Positions 43,754 through 52,690 of a stretch of DNA of 64,000 nt are shown here, piece after piece. Made by a program: the position numbers and the translations under genes. This DNA is from JAPPHA01 sp964291635 (GTDB lineage: Bacteria; Pseudomonadota; Alphaproteobacteria; Rhodobacterales; Rhodobacteraceae), in NCBI GenBank assembly GCA_964291635.2, contig OZ219892.1, positions 558,001 to 622,000 of the forward strand, given 5' to 3'. Every line of letters starts with the position of its first letter. Positions within the stretch are counted from its first letter, which is position 1. The notes below the pieces were generated by a model, which was given only the letters and a program-made list of their open reading frames with translations, was not told the DNA's origin and made no database searches.

Positions 43754-44980
43754 TTATCCGGAACGGTCGAAATACCGGCGGCACTGGAGGGCGAATTCAC
43801 CCGCCAGGCCTTCCGGCTCGTCATCGCGCCTGCGAATGAGAACGACCGGGCTTCCGGCGACGTCGTCGGAAAGCGGGCGCGTCGCCAGTTCGCGGCCATC
43901 GTAGGTCATGTCCGACGCCGGTCTCGTCGACAGCAGGGAGTATCCGAAACCGTGCCCGACGAGTCCCCGGACCATTTCAAAGGAAGCGAGGCGAAATCGC
44001 ACATTGGGCTGTAGCCCGACATTGGTGAACAGCGACAGGATGTATTCGGTACTCGGGGGTGCTTCGAGCAGCACCATCGGTTCCCCGGCCAGCCGCGCAA
44101 GGGTCAGGGATGGATGACCGGCGAGCGGGGAATCCGCTGCCAGCAGGACGTAGGGCGGAAGGCTTGCCAGGTGTTCAACCGAGAATGCGTCGCCGATCTC
44201 GAACCCGTAGATCAGGGCGATGTCGACCTCTCCCGATCCGAGGGCCTGCAGAACCCTGTTCTGGTCGCCTTCGACGAGTACCAGGTCCATTTCCGGCCCA
44301 GGCTGCATCCGGGCAACCAGGTAGGGCACGACTACGGGCCCGAACGTGTGAAAACACCCGATCCGGAGGCTGCGTTCGCGTTGTCCTGTGCCTTCGCGAA
44401 TGGATTCGGCGGTGTCGATGGCCGTCGTCCGGCCATAGGTGCGATGTGAATAGATCAGGGGTGATCCCGCGGTTTCCGTGAAGATGTCCTCCACTTCCCC
44501 GACAAAGACGTGATGCGTACCGATCCGGTCGCTCTGAATGACCGTGCAGTCGAAGGCTGCCAGGGGATCCAGGATGCGGGGTGACCCGGTCTTCATGGAT
44601 GTCCAACCGGCACAATCAAACTTGTCGCCGGAGCCCGGTTTCAGGCGGCCGGCAAACGTGTCGGAGACATAGGACTGGTCGGTGCGCAGGATATTGACGC
44701 AGAACGTGCCATTCGCGAGGATTCGGGACGCGGCCGGGCTCAGGTAGTGAATACAGACGAGAAGCGTCGGTTTCTCCATGTCGGCCGAGACGGAGGTCAT
44801 CGCTGAAACGGTAACGCCGGCGCGACCTGCTGTCCCGTCCGTGGTAACGACGCTCACGGCGCTTGCGGCATGAGCCATTCCTGCCAGGAACTGCTGGCGA
44901 AGGGCTTGTGACCAATCGGGGAACGTCGCGTCCTCGCCGTTGGCCGCGGGTGGGCGATCCGAATTGTCGGGCGAGGTCAT
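43754..44980 (-). CDS. Flavin reductase fused to a LysR-type effector-binding domain
   Basis: 408-aa two-domain protein. Residues ~28-185 form a flavin reductase domain of the HpaC type (AASAVSVVTTDGTAGRAGVT, SRILANGTFCVNILRTDQSY, VGEVEDIFTE). Residues ~205-400 form a LysR substrate-binding domain (LRIGCFHTFGPVVVPYLVAR, VLQALGSGEVDIALIYGFEI, LIEAP-like LLEAPPSTEYILSL). There is no HTH. Its ATG overlaps the stop of the hpaB pseudogene (44977), so it would have supplied reduced flavin to that hydroxylase. The LysR-like part may sense the substrate allosterically. Confidence 0.82.
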   Translation of the reverse strand: MTSPDNSDRPPAANGEDATFPDWSQALRQQFLAGMAHAASAVSVVTTDGTAGRAGVTVSAMTSVSADMEKPTLLVCIHYLSPAASRILANGTFCVNILRTDQSYVSDTFAGRLKPGSGDKFDCAGWTSMKTGSPRILDPLAAFDCTVIQSDRIGTHHVFVGEVEDIFTETAGSPLIYSHRTYGRTTAIDTAESIREGTGQRERSLRIGCFHTFGPVVVPYLVARMQPGPEMDLVLVEGDQNRVLQALGSGEVDIALIYGFEIGDAFSVEHLASLPPYVLLAADSPLAGHPSLTLARLAGEPMVLLEAPPSTEYILSLFTNVGLQPNVRFRLASFEMVRGLVGHGFGYSLLSTRPASDMTYDGRELATRPLSDDVAGSPVVLIRRRDDEPEGLAGEFALQCRRYFDRSG

Positions 44981-45714
44981 TCCCGGCCCGGCCGCACGGG
45001 CGTGCCCGTTTCCGCCTCATGGGCGAATTTCTGGACGACCGCGCTGTCGCCTCGCATCGGGTGCACGCCCGTCATGACCTTGTCGGACAGGCCGGCGGCA
45101 TCCTTGACGAAGTTCAGGGGGCCGTCCCAACCGAAGTTCCGGTAGACGGCCGCGAGATGGGCGAACGGCGGTGACTGGGCAAACAGCTGAAAGGTCAGCC
45201 GGTGCCCGGCGTAGTCGGAATTGAGAAGATCGCGCGCAAAGGCCAGGAGTTTTCGCCGGTCTTCCGCGACCCAGTTCTCGTTGATCGTGTAGTATTTTTC
45301 CATCCAGGGTCCGGTTTCGGGGGCTTCGAACGTCGCGGTATTGGGAGTGACGCAAATCTGCCCGCCGCAATGCTCCCTCGCCAGGTGCATCATGGAGGGA
45401 AGATTTGAAATGGCATGGACCCGGCCGGTGTACAGCAGCGACTGGTTGGGCATGAGCAGGTTTGCCGGGGAGTTTTCGGCCAGGGCGACGGCCGCGGTCA
45501 GGTGGGCATTGATGCCCTCGCGCCAAACGGCGATCCGGGCCAGCTTTTCCTGGACCGCCGGCTGTTTCTCGAGGCCCGTCTGGCGCGCATTGAACAGGGC
45601 CGCTCCGATCATCATGTCGGCCTGCTTGAGCGTGCGCTGGACGAAGGCGAAGGCAGAATATCAGTGCAGCGTTGCACGGATGAAGGTCGCGGCCTTCGTG
45701 TGGCGGTAGAACAG
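44977..45714 (-). pseudogene. hpaB: 4-hydroxyphenylacetate 3-monooxygenase-like hpaB, C-terminal part
   Basis: C-terminal ~240 codons of an FADH2-dependent hydroxylase (HpaB family). NVLFYRHTKAATFIRATLH is followed by an in-frame TGA where Arg is expected, then YSAFAFVQ, MMIGAALFNARQTGLEKQPA, LLMPNQSLLYTGRVHAISNL, LAREHCGGQICVTPNTATFE, NENWVAEDRRKLLAFARDLL and FQLFAQSPPFAHLAAVYRNF. It is separated from the N-terminal part (48950-49741) by the 3.2-kb insertion at 45723-48941. The stop codon and a lost base at the junction show decay beyond the insertion. Confidence 0.88.
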
Positions 45715-45722
45715 GACATTTT
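45715..45722. repeat. 8-bp target duplication GACATTTT, left
   Basis: GACATTTT at 45715-45722 and 48942-48949 immediately flank the inverted ends of the insertion in hpaB; the match is 8 of 8. Removing the insertion and one copy rejoins the two hpaB halves at the NVLFYR codons, with one base missing. Confidence 0.85.
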
Positions 45723-45751
45723 GGGACTTATAAAGATGGGTTGACGGCGCG

Positions 45752-46965
45752 TCACGCCGCCAGCTTTCGATCAGTTTCACGGGTCACAGGGGTGGCCAGC
45801 GCCAACGCCCCTCGCCGTGCAGACACCCCAGTCCCCGAGGTCAAGATGTTGCGGGCCGCATTCAGGTCCGCGTGATCGGCATGGCCGCAGGCCACGCATT
45901 CGAACTTCCGGTCGTTCCGGTTTCCCGGATCAGTGAACCCGCAGGCGTTGCACGACTGGCTGGTATATGCAGGGTTGACCTCGATCAGTTCTGCGCACTT
46001 GTAACCGAGCTTCTCCTTCACGGAGTGCCAGCCGGTGTTGAGTATCTCCCGGTTGAGACCGGACTTGGCCTTCACCTTCCTGCCGGGGTTCTCGAGCGTG
46101 CCCCTTGCCGATTTGGTCATGCCCGCCGTGTTGAGCTTCTCGACAATCACCGTGCTCGCCCGGTTCGCGATCCGGCGGCTGACCTGGTGTTGCCGGTTCT
46201 TGCGCCTGTTGGCCCGCTTTCGCTGGAGCCTCTGCGGCCTGAGCCTGGTTCTCATGCGCCGCCGTGACCCCTTGCGCTGGCGGGCAAGCCGGCGCTGGTT
46301 GCGCTTGATCTTCGCATCAAGCCGGCCCGTGTCGGGCGCGGGGATGATCTCCGCCTCTCCGGTCGTGTCCACCACCGCCACCTGGCGGACGTTCATGTCC
46401 ACGCCCGCCAAGACCCCGGTGTCGGGACGCTCCTCAGCCTCGACCTCGTAGCAGACGGTGACATACCACTTGCCGGCGATCTTCCTGACCACGGCTTTCA
46501 CCGGCTTGCCCTCGGGATACGGGTTGCCGCCCGGATGCGCATGGGACCAACCCTCGGGATGGAGATCATGTCGTCCCTGATGGTGACGGCTTCGGGAATG
46601 GTGAAGGACGGCGTCGACCCGTGGCGGGACTTGAAGCGTGGATGTCCTGCATCGCCCCTGAAGAACGCCTTCCACGCATCGGCCTGGTCCTTGAGCACGT
46701 ACCGGGTGATGGCGAAGGAGTATTCGCAAAGCCACGGGATTTCGTTGCGGAGCACGGTGAACTCCTTGCCGAGCGAGAAGAACGAAACCGACGGAGGTTT
46801 CTCCCCGTTGGCCTTCGCCTCCTCATGGGCGTCATTGTGCTGCCCCAGTATCGTGTTCCAGACGAAGCGGCAGGCGCCCGCCTGTCCGGCCAGGCGCCGT
46901 GCGTTGGCCTTGGAGCCTGGCAGAAGCCGGTAGATGATGTTGCGGTATGTGGAGGTCTCGCTCAC
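45752..46965 (-). pseudogene. tnpB: tnpB (IS1341-type RNA-guided nuclease), frameshifted, copy B
   Basis: Near-identical to copy A but less damaged. The N-terminal part from GTG 46965 runs through PSFTIPEAVTIRDDMISIPR to MRIR, where the frame shifts. The second part carries everything from NPYPEGKPVKAVVRKIAGKW to the end: RuvC-I AGVDMNVRQVAVVDTTG, RuvC-II VIVEKLNTAGMTKSARG, zinc ribbon CNACG...CVACG, and RuvC-III DHADLNAARN. Only one frameshift is seen, at the same codon region as in copy A but with a different indel, so each copy may have broken independently. Confidence 0.87.
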
Positions 46966-46996
46966 GCGGTCGGGCCTTCGGCACAAGGTTCGTCTG

Positions 46997-47026
46997 GTGA
47001 CGGGAAAATCAGCACCTTCCCGTCAC
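46997..47026 (-). repeat. Subterminal perfect hairpin upstream of tnpB, copy B
   Basis: GTGACGGGAA-N10-TTCCCGTCAC, a 10-bp perfect stem located 31 bases upstream of the tnpB start; copy A has the equivalent hairpin at 34736-34762. Confidence 0.6.
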
Positions 47027-47075
47027 ACGCGCGTCGCACGAATTGCCTGATTTGTCAAGGAATCATCCAGGGTCC

Positions 47076-48846
47076 CTCCAGGGGGGTGCGTTCGTTTTTC
47101 TCCACAGTTTTGATTTGGGGATGCGCGGTGATTCGTTTGCTGTCTTGATTCCTGCGGTGTTTCGCTTCGGCTTTGACGGCTGCGGGGTGCGCCGAGAACA
47201 AGAAAATCACAGGCAGGAAGACGAGCAGATGACCGACAGGCATGACAAGGGAAAGGATGATGCCCGATACCGGGACGCGGGCATCGCGGAAGCATTGCTG
47301 AAGCTTGGGCCGGAGGTGGCCACCACGCATCCGGGTGTATTGACGCACTGCGATGGTGTCTGGGTTCATCATGGCTGCGACGGGCGGGATGTTGAGGTCC
47401 GGGTTGTTTCGGGTTCGGAACTTGCGGCGTTGCGGGAGCGGATTGCTCTGTTTCAGGCGCCGTTTTCGCTGGCCGGTTCCGCGGGGGAGGACGGGAGTGA
47501 GGAGGCTGTGGAGGGATTGGTGCGGAGCGGTGTTTCCGAAGCCCTTGACCGGGATTTCGGTCGCGTTGCGGGTGAGTTGACGCGTGCGCGCCCTGATCTC
47601 GACGCGATTGAGGTGCAGCTTCGGGAGACCGCGCTGGCGGGGTCTGCGGCGCTCTACCGGTCGCTTCTGGAAGGCAAGGACGCGGAGCTTCCTGCTCCGG
47701 AGTGCCCGAAATGCGGGCGGAGGATGAAGCGGCGGCGCCGAAGGTCCCGAAGACCTTTTTGACGCGGGTGGGCGAAGTCACCTTGATGAGGAGGTACTAT
47801 TACTGTCGTCGTTGCGGCAAGAGAGGTTCCGCTCGACGACTACCTGGGTCTTGAGGGGACCTCGATGTCGCCGGGGGTTGAGCGGATGATTGCGGAACTG
47901 GCGGTTGAGGTTCCCAATCGCAAGTCTGCCCATCTTCTCAACGAGTTGTCGGGCATCTCCGTCGGCTGCACGCGCCTGTGGAGCAAGGTTGTGGAGCTTG
48001 GCGGGGACGCTGTGCGTTTCGAGCGCGAGGACGTCGCGCCTGTGGGTGAGGTTCCGGAGCGGATCCATGTATCGATCGACGGCACCGGGGTCCCGATGCG
48101 CAAGGAGGTGCTTGAGGGCCGCGCCGGCAAGCAGGAGGACGGCGGCTCGAAGACCCGCGAGGCGAAGCTTCTGCGGTTCTACGAGATGGAACCGGATCCG
48201 AAGACCGGCAAGGCTGCGACGGTGCAGGGGAGCATCACACAGTCGGCGGCGATTGACAGTGCCGCGGCCCCTGAATGCGGGATGTCCGCCTTTGAGGCAC
48301 GCCTTGCGAGGCGCTGAGGCGCGGGGCGCATGAGGCACGGGAGATCGTGATCGTCTCGGACGCGTCTGCGTGGATCGAGAACACTGCGGACAAGGCTTCG
48401 GGTGGCGAGGTGACCTGGATCCTCGACCAGTTCCACGCGCTGGAATACCTGCACGATGCGGTCCGGGCGATCGAGACGGACCCGGTGGCGGAGGAGGCCT
48501 CTACGAGCGGCTGAAGGCCTGCTCAAGGCCGGCAAGGTCGAACCGGTTCCGGGAGTTGTCGCCGTACGCGGCAGTGCATGATGCGGTCGCGAAGTGCATC
48601 GGCTATTTCCGCAACAACATCCACAGGATGCGCTACGATGAATACCGTGCGAAGGGCATGTCGGTGGGCAGTGATCGAGGGCGGCTGCAAATCGGTGTCT
48701 GCGGACGGATGAAGATGAGTTGCGCGCTGGTCATTAACCGGCGCCAACAACATCATGGCGCTGAGGTGCTGCTCACTGAACAATCAGATGACCGAATCGA
48801 CTGGCGACGGGCAGCTTGAAACGGGAGAAATGTGAACACACCCTCC
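47076..48846 (+). mobile_element. Degenerate ISKra4-family insertion sequence nested in copy B
   Basis: Inverted ends: GGGGGGTGCGTTCGTTTTTC at 47081 onward and the complement of the 48824-48846 segment (reads GGAGGGTGTGTTCACATTTC). AGGGTCC occurs at 47069-47075 and 48847-48853 on either side, a likely 7-bp duplication. The ancestral junction GGACCCTGGATGATT can be reconstructed by comparison with copy A (gacCTTGGATGATT). The transposase inside is multiply frameshifted. The left border may be 47076 or 47081. Confidence 0.7.
47229..48819 (+). pseudogene. ISKra4-family transposase, multiply frameshifted
   Basis: The N-terminal frame from ATG 47229 ends CPKCGRRMKRRRRRSRR. The next frame has TRVGEVTLMRRYYYCRRCGK, then LEGTSMSPGVERMIAELAVE. 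A further frame has VSIDGTGVPMRKEVLEGRAG and KTREAKLLRFYEMEPD (catalytic Asp region). Another has IVIVSDASAWIENTADKASG and WILDQFHALEYLHDA; the last has YFRNNIHRMRYDEYRAKGMS. This order and wording match ISKra4 DDE transposases. At least three frame breaks mean it is inactive. Confidence 0.8.
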
Positions 48847-48918
48847 AGGGTCCGAATCAGATGTTCCCAATCCCTGCGACCAGTGAAATCGATCGGAAAC
48901 TGGCAGCGTAATCGCACT

Positions 48919-48941
48919 GTCAACACATCTATATAAGCCCC
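48919..48941. repeat. Terminal inverted repeat, copy B right
   Basis: GTCAACACATCTATATAAGC and three more bases. The inverted partner is 45723-45745. Directly followed by GACATTTT at 48942. Confidence 0.78.
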
Positions 48942-48949
48942 GACATTTT

Positions 48950-49741
48950 CCAGGGTACCAGGACATTGTAGAAGATGAGCAGGGTGTCGACTTCGTCGAG
49001 GCGATTTGCCAACGGGTAATCCCGGGCGTCGCCCCGGGCTCCCGAGAACCCCGACCTGCAGATGAACTTCAGACCGGGTGAACCGAGGTCGCATATGAAA
49101 CCGACGGCGCAGTCGGACAGTTCCTCGTTGGCCCAGTTTGCGATTGTCGGCTTGGTGAATGCCTGGTTGGCATACGCGGCCGCGGTCTCGAACTTGGCGC
49201 CGCGCACGATGATTCCCGCGTCTGTTTCTCCAGAAACATGCAGCAGCATGTCCGGGTCCTGGTCCTGCGGTGCCTTGGACCGGTCGCCCTTTGGATCGGT
49301 ATTTGCCGACACGTGGAACGGGTCCTGCCGGAGCACCTTGTAGACGTGGTTCTCGATGTTCTTCGCGAATTGCGGGTCGACCTGGTTAAGCACGTCCTGG
49401 CCATCGTAGAGTGACCACATCTCTCCCACGGTCTCGTCTCCGACCCGCGTGACGATTCCTCCAGCATCTTCCAGCACGAAGTCGGTTGCCCGGCGCTTCA
49501 TCCACCAGTCGTCCTAGGTAAACGGTAAGGCGTTTCCGACTGCGTTGGTTTCGCCATCCTGCTCGACTGTCAGGATGTTCCGGGCATCCGGGTCGTGTTG
49601 CAGGTCGTAAATCCGCGCCCGAATGTCGACCATAGGCTTGAACATCGGGTGGACGGTAACATCGTCCACGCGTTCGCCATCCATGTAGATCTCGCGCCCG
49701 TCCCGGATGGACTCCCGATATTCCTCGCCTGTCCTGATCAT
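48950..49741 (-). pseudogene. hpaB: 4-hydroxyphenylacetate 3-monooxygenase-like hpaB, N-terminal part
   Basis: Starts at ATG 49741 with MIRTGEEYRESIRDGREIYM-DGERVDDVTVHP. At 49514-49516 a TAG replaces an expected Gln codon (PFT-stop-DDWWMKRRATDF). It continues EDAGGIVTRVGDETVGEMWS, DPFHVSANTDPKGDRSKAPQ, DQDPDMLLHVSGETDAGIIV, ANQAFTKPTIANWANEELSD and DEVDTLLIFYNVLVPW, then runs into the insertion. HpaB enzymes ortho-hydroxylate phenols using FADH2. Two stop codons, a base loss at the insertion site and the insertion itself make it a clear pseudogene. Confidence 0.88.
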
Positions 49742-50518
49742 ATGGCGCTGTCTCCCTGTCGGTCTGACCGGCTGGCTGCCGTCATTCGGAATCGATAATC
49801 GCAGACCGGACGCGCGTAAAGTGCCCCTTCAATCCATTGTCGCCCGCCCGGGGGCGGCATGGTACCCGCGCCCGAAGCCGCGCGATTCGCCGTATTCTGG
49901 ACTCAGCCTGTCATGAGGCGGTTGGAAAAGCTGTCGCAGCCCGCGGGCATCAAGCCGTTTGTCCTGGCCGCTCCCGCCGCTCCACAGGGTACCCTGTCGC
50001 GCATCCTGGCCTGATCAATCACGTTCCGTTGCGGTTCGCCGGAAACCGTGCGGGCCGAACAGGAATTCGCTCTGCAACGGGATGGCACGGTCGAAGCCGT
50101 CGATTGCCCGGCGATCACCGCGGGACGATCCGACACAGAAGGAGCTGGTCACTGCCGCGTCGAATCTGGCCGCCGCGATCAGCACACCTGGCCAGCGGCA
50201 GGTACACCGGTAGAGGCAGCGCGGACCCGGGCCCCTCGTAAATGGTGCCAAGGCGCCCTTGTATCGTGACAGACGCAGCGCTTGTCCATGATTTGGGCTG
50301 GAAAATGCACGCGAATGGGCCCGTGCACGCGCGGATAACGGTTTGTGGCCACTCGACCGCAGGCTTGCGTCGTCCCCAGTTCCTGAATAGGGAATGACAC
50401 GACCCTGAAAACCGGCGACAAGCACGGCGCACGGGATTCGTGGCCAATTGCCGAACTTCGGGAAAGGAGTCGTCTGTGAGTTCAAGGGCACCATAGATCG
50501 AATACCGGGAGAGCGCCC
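49742..50518. other. About 780 bases upstream of leuC without a recognised gene
   Basis: Contains the divergent promoters of the hpaB remnant and leuC. The 34-codon frame at about 49911 (MRRLEKLSQPAGIKPFVLAA...) and a frame near 50048 are not recognisable. I looked for a leucine-rich leader peptide or T-box before leuC and did not see one. Confidence 0.4.
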
Positions 50519-51925
50519 ATGCCAGAACCAAGAACGCTTTACGACAGGATCTGGGACGCACATGTCGTCGACGAAGCAGAAGATGGAACCTGTCTTCTCT
50601 ATATCGACAGGCATCTCGTGCACGAAGTGACCAGCCCCCAGGCTTTCGAAGGGCTTCGCCTGGCCAATCGACGTGTCAGGGCGCCCGAGAAGACGGTCGC
50701 TGTTTCTGATCACAACGTCCCGACGACTGTCGACCGGGTGAACGGGATCGCCAACGAGGAAAGCCGGATCCAGGTGGACGCACTCGAAAGGAATGCGAGG
50801 GAATTTGGTATCGAATGTTACGACGTCAACGACATTCGCCAGGGAATCGTCCATATCATCGGGCCGGAGCAGGGGTGGACCCAGCCTGGCATGACAATCG
50901 TCTGCGGGGATTCGCATACTGCAACCCACGGTGCGTTCGGGGCTCTCGCCCACGGAATCGGTACTTCGGAAGTCGAGCATGTTCTGGCGACGCAGACACT
51001 GATTCAAAAAAAATCGAAAAACATGAAGGTCGAGGTCACCGGGTCCCTGTCGCCCGGCGTAACGGCCAAGGACATAACCCTGTCGATCATCGGCGCAACA
51101 GGGGCGGCCGGAGGTACGGGCCACGTCATTGAATACTGCGGCCAGGCCATCCGCGAGCTGTCGATGGAAGGTCGAATGACGGTCTGCAACATGGCGATCG
51201 AAGGCGGTGCACGCGCGGGCCTGATCGCCCCGGACGAGACGACCTTCGAATATGTACGTGGTCGTCCGCACGCGCCCAAGGGAGCCCTTTGGGAAGCTGC
51301 GATGGCGCACTGGAAAACGCTGTTTACCGACGCGGGGGCAAGTTTCGACAAGGAAATCATCCTGGCGGGAGAAGAGATTGCTCCGGTCGTCACCTGGGGG
51401 ACATCGCCGGAAGATGTTCTGCCGATAACGGGAACGATTCCGCATCCGGACAGTTTCGAACCCGGAAAGGCAGGTGCCGTCCGGCGTTCCCTGGACTACA
51501 TGGGTCTGGAACCGGGGACCCGGCTCGAAGACATCAGCATCGATACGGTGTTTATCGGATCCTGCACCAATGCGCGGATCGAGGATTTGCGCGAAGTTTC
51601 GAAAGTGATGAAAGGGCGCCGGGTCAAGGAAGGAATTCGGGCCATGGTCGTCCCGGGGTCGGGGCTTGTCAGGGCGCAGGCGGAGGAAGAGGGAATTGCG
51701 CAGGAACTTCAGGAAGCCGGATTTGAATGGCGCCTGGCCGGGTGTTCGATGTGCCTTGCAATGAACCCGGACCAATTGAGCCCGGGCGAACGGTGTGCCT
51801 CGACCTCAAACCGAAACTTTGAAGGCCGACAAGGCCGCGGCGGGCGGACACACCTGCTCTCGCCGGCGATGGCAGCTGCGGCTGCCGTCACCGGTCATCT
51901 TACCGATGTCCGCAACCTGGACTGA
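50519..51925 (+). CDS. leuC: 3-isopropylmalate dehydratase large subunit
   Basis: 468-aa aconitase-family enzyme of leucine biosynthesis, converting 2- to 3-isopropylmalate with LeuD. Motifs are TLYDRIWDAHVVDEAEDGTC, TVSDHNVPT-like AVSDHNVPTTVDRVN, VCGDSHTATHGAFGALAHGI, FIGSCTNARIEDLREVSKVM (first cluster Cys) and AGCSMCLAMNPDQLSPGERC (C-x-x-C, other two cluster Cys). A GGGAGAG site precedes the ATG. It lies 27 bases before leuD. Confidence 0.95.
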   Translation: MPEPRTLYDRIWDAHVVDEAEDGTCLLYIDRHLVHEVTSPQAFEGLRLANRRVRAPEKTVAVSDHNVPTTVDRVNGIANEESRIQVDALERNAREFGIECYDVNDIRQGIVHIIGPEQGWTQPGMTIVCGDSHTATHGAFGALAHGIGTSEVEHVLATQTLIQKKSKNMKVEVTGSLSPGVTAKDITLSIIGATGAAGGTGHVIEYCGQAIRELSMEGRMTVCNMAIEGGARAGLIAPDETTFEYVRGRPHAPKGALWEAAMAHWKTLFTDAGASFDKEIILAGEEIAPVVTWGTSPEDVLPITGTIPHPDSFEPGKAGAVRRSLDYMGLEPGTRLEDISIDTVFIGSCTNARIEDLREVSKVMKGRRVKEGIRAMVVPGSGLVRAQAEEEGIAQELQEAGFEWRLAGCSMCLAMNPDQLSPGERCASTSNRNFEGRQGRGGRTHLLSPAMAAAAAVTGHLTDVRNLD

Positions 51926-51952
51926 CTACCGCAAAAGGAAAGCCTGCCAGAC

Positions 51953-52558
51953 ATGGAAAAATTCGAACCGGTCTCGGGAATCGCGGCCCCCATGCCGCTC
52001 GTCAACATCGATACCGACATGATCATTCCGAAACAGTTCCTGAAAACGATCAAGCGTACAGGACTCGGCGTCAACCTGTTTGACGAAATGCGTTACGACG
52101 AAGACGGGAACGAGGTCCCGGACTTCGTGCTGAACAAGCCGGCATATCGAAACGCGGAAATCCTTGTCGCGGGAGACAATTTCGGCTGCGGGTCGTCGCG
52201 GGAGCATGCGCCCTGGGCCTTGCAGGATTTCGGGATCAAGGTGGTCATCAGCACGTCCTTTGCCGACATTTTCCACAACAATTGTTTCAAGAACGGAATT
52301 CTGCCCGTGGTTCTGCCGAAGGAGCAGGTCGATGTTCTGATGGAAGATGCCGAGAAGGGCGAGAACGCCCGCATCACGGTTGACCTGGAAGCGCAGACGG
52401 TTTCGACGGCGGATGGAACCACATTCTCTTTCGACGTCGACCCTTTCCAGAAGCACTGCCTGCTGGAGGGGCTCGATGATATCGGGCTGAGCATGCAAAA
52501 GATGGATGCGATCGAAGCCTTTGAAGTCAAGGCGCGATCACGCACTCCGTGGATCTGA
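51953..52558 (+). CDS. leuD: 3-isopropylmalate dehydratase small subunit
   Basis: 201-aa swivel-domain partner of LeuC. It begins MEKFEPVSGIAAPMPLVNID. TDMIIPKQFLKTIKRTGLG, LVAGDNFGCGSSREHAPWAL and VISTSFADIFHNNCFKNGIL are the standard substrate-loop motifs. Normal length. Placed between leuC and leuB in one plus-strand operon. Confidence 0.95.
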   Translation: MEKFEPVSGIAAPMPLVNIDTDMIIPKQFLKTIKRTGLGVNLFDEMRYDEDGNEVPDFVLNKPAYRNAEILVAGDNFGCGSSREHAPWALQDFGIKVVISTSFADIFHNNCFKNGILPVVLPKEQVDVLMEDAEKGENARITVDLEAQTVSTADGTTFSFDVDPFQKHCLLEGLDDIGLSMQKMDAIEAFEVKARSRTPWI

Positions 52559-52690
52559 CCGCGAGAACGGGTCCGGCACCGGGAACCGGTCCGGACTGCG
52601 CGCAGTCGGGCCGCCAGAGTCAAACGAGAGAATCCGACCCGGAATATCCGGCTTGCCGGGCTTGATCGGGGTTTGGACGAGGAGGAAGGC

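Larger units (their letters stand above)
45723..48941 (-). mobile_element. TIR-bounded element carrying tnpB, copy B, with nested ISKra4 element
   Basis: Second member of the family at 34600-36101, in minus orientation, inserted in hpaB. Ends are GGGACTTATAAAGATGGGTT (from 45723) and the complement of GTCAACACATCTATATAAGC (from 48919). Perfect 8-bp GACATTTT repeats flank it. Without the nested ISKra4-type element (47076-48846) it is about 1.44 kb, close to copy A. The region right of the nested element (48854-48941) is homologous to the left end of copy A, and both join to the conserved TGGATGATTCCTTGACAA segment in front of tnpB. Confidence 0.78.

Noticed and set aside
50015..51775. 586-codon minus-strand open frame
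   Set aside because: Antisense to leuC, which is complete and canonical.
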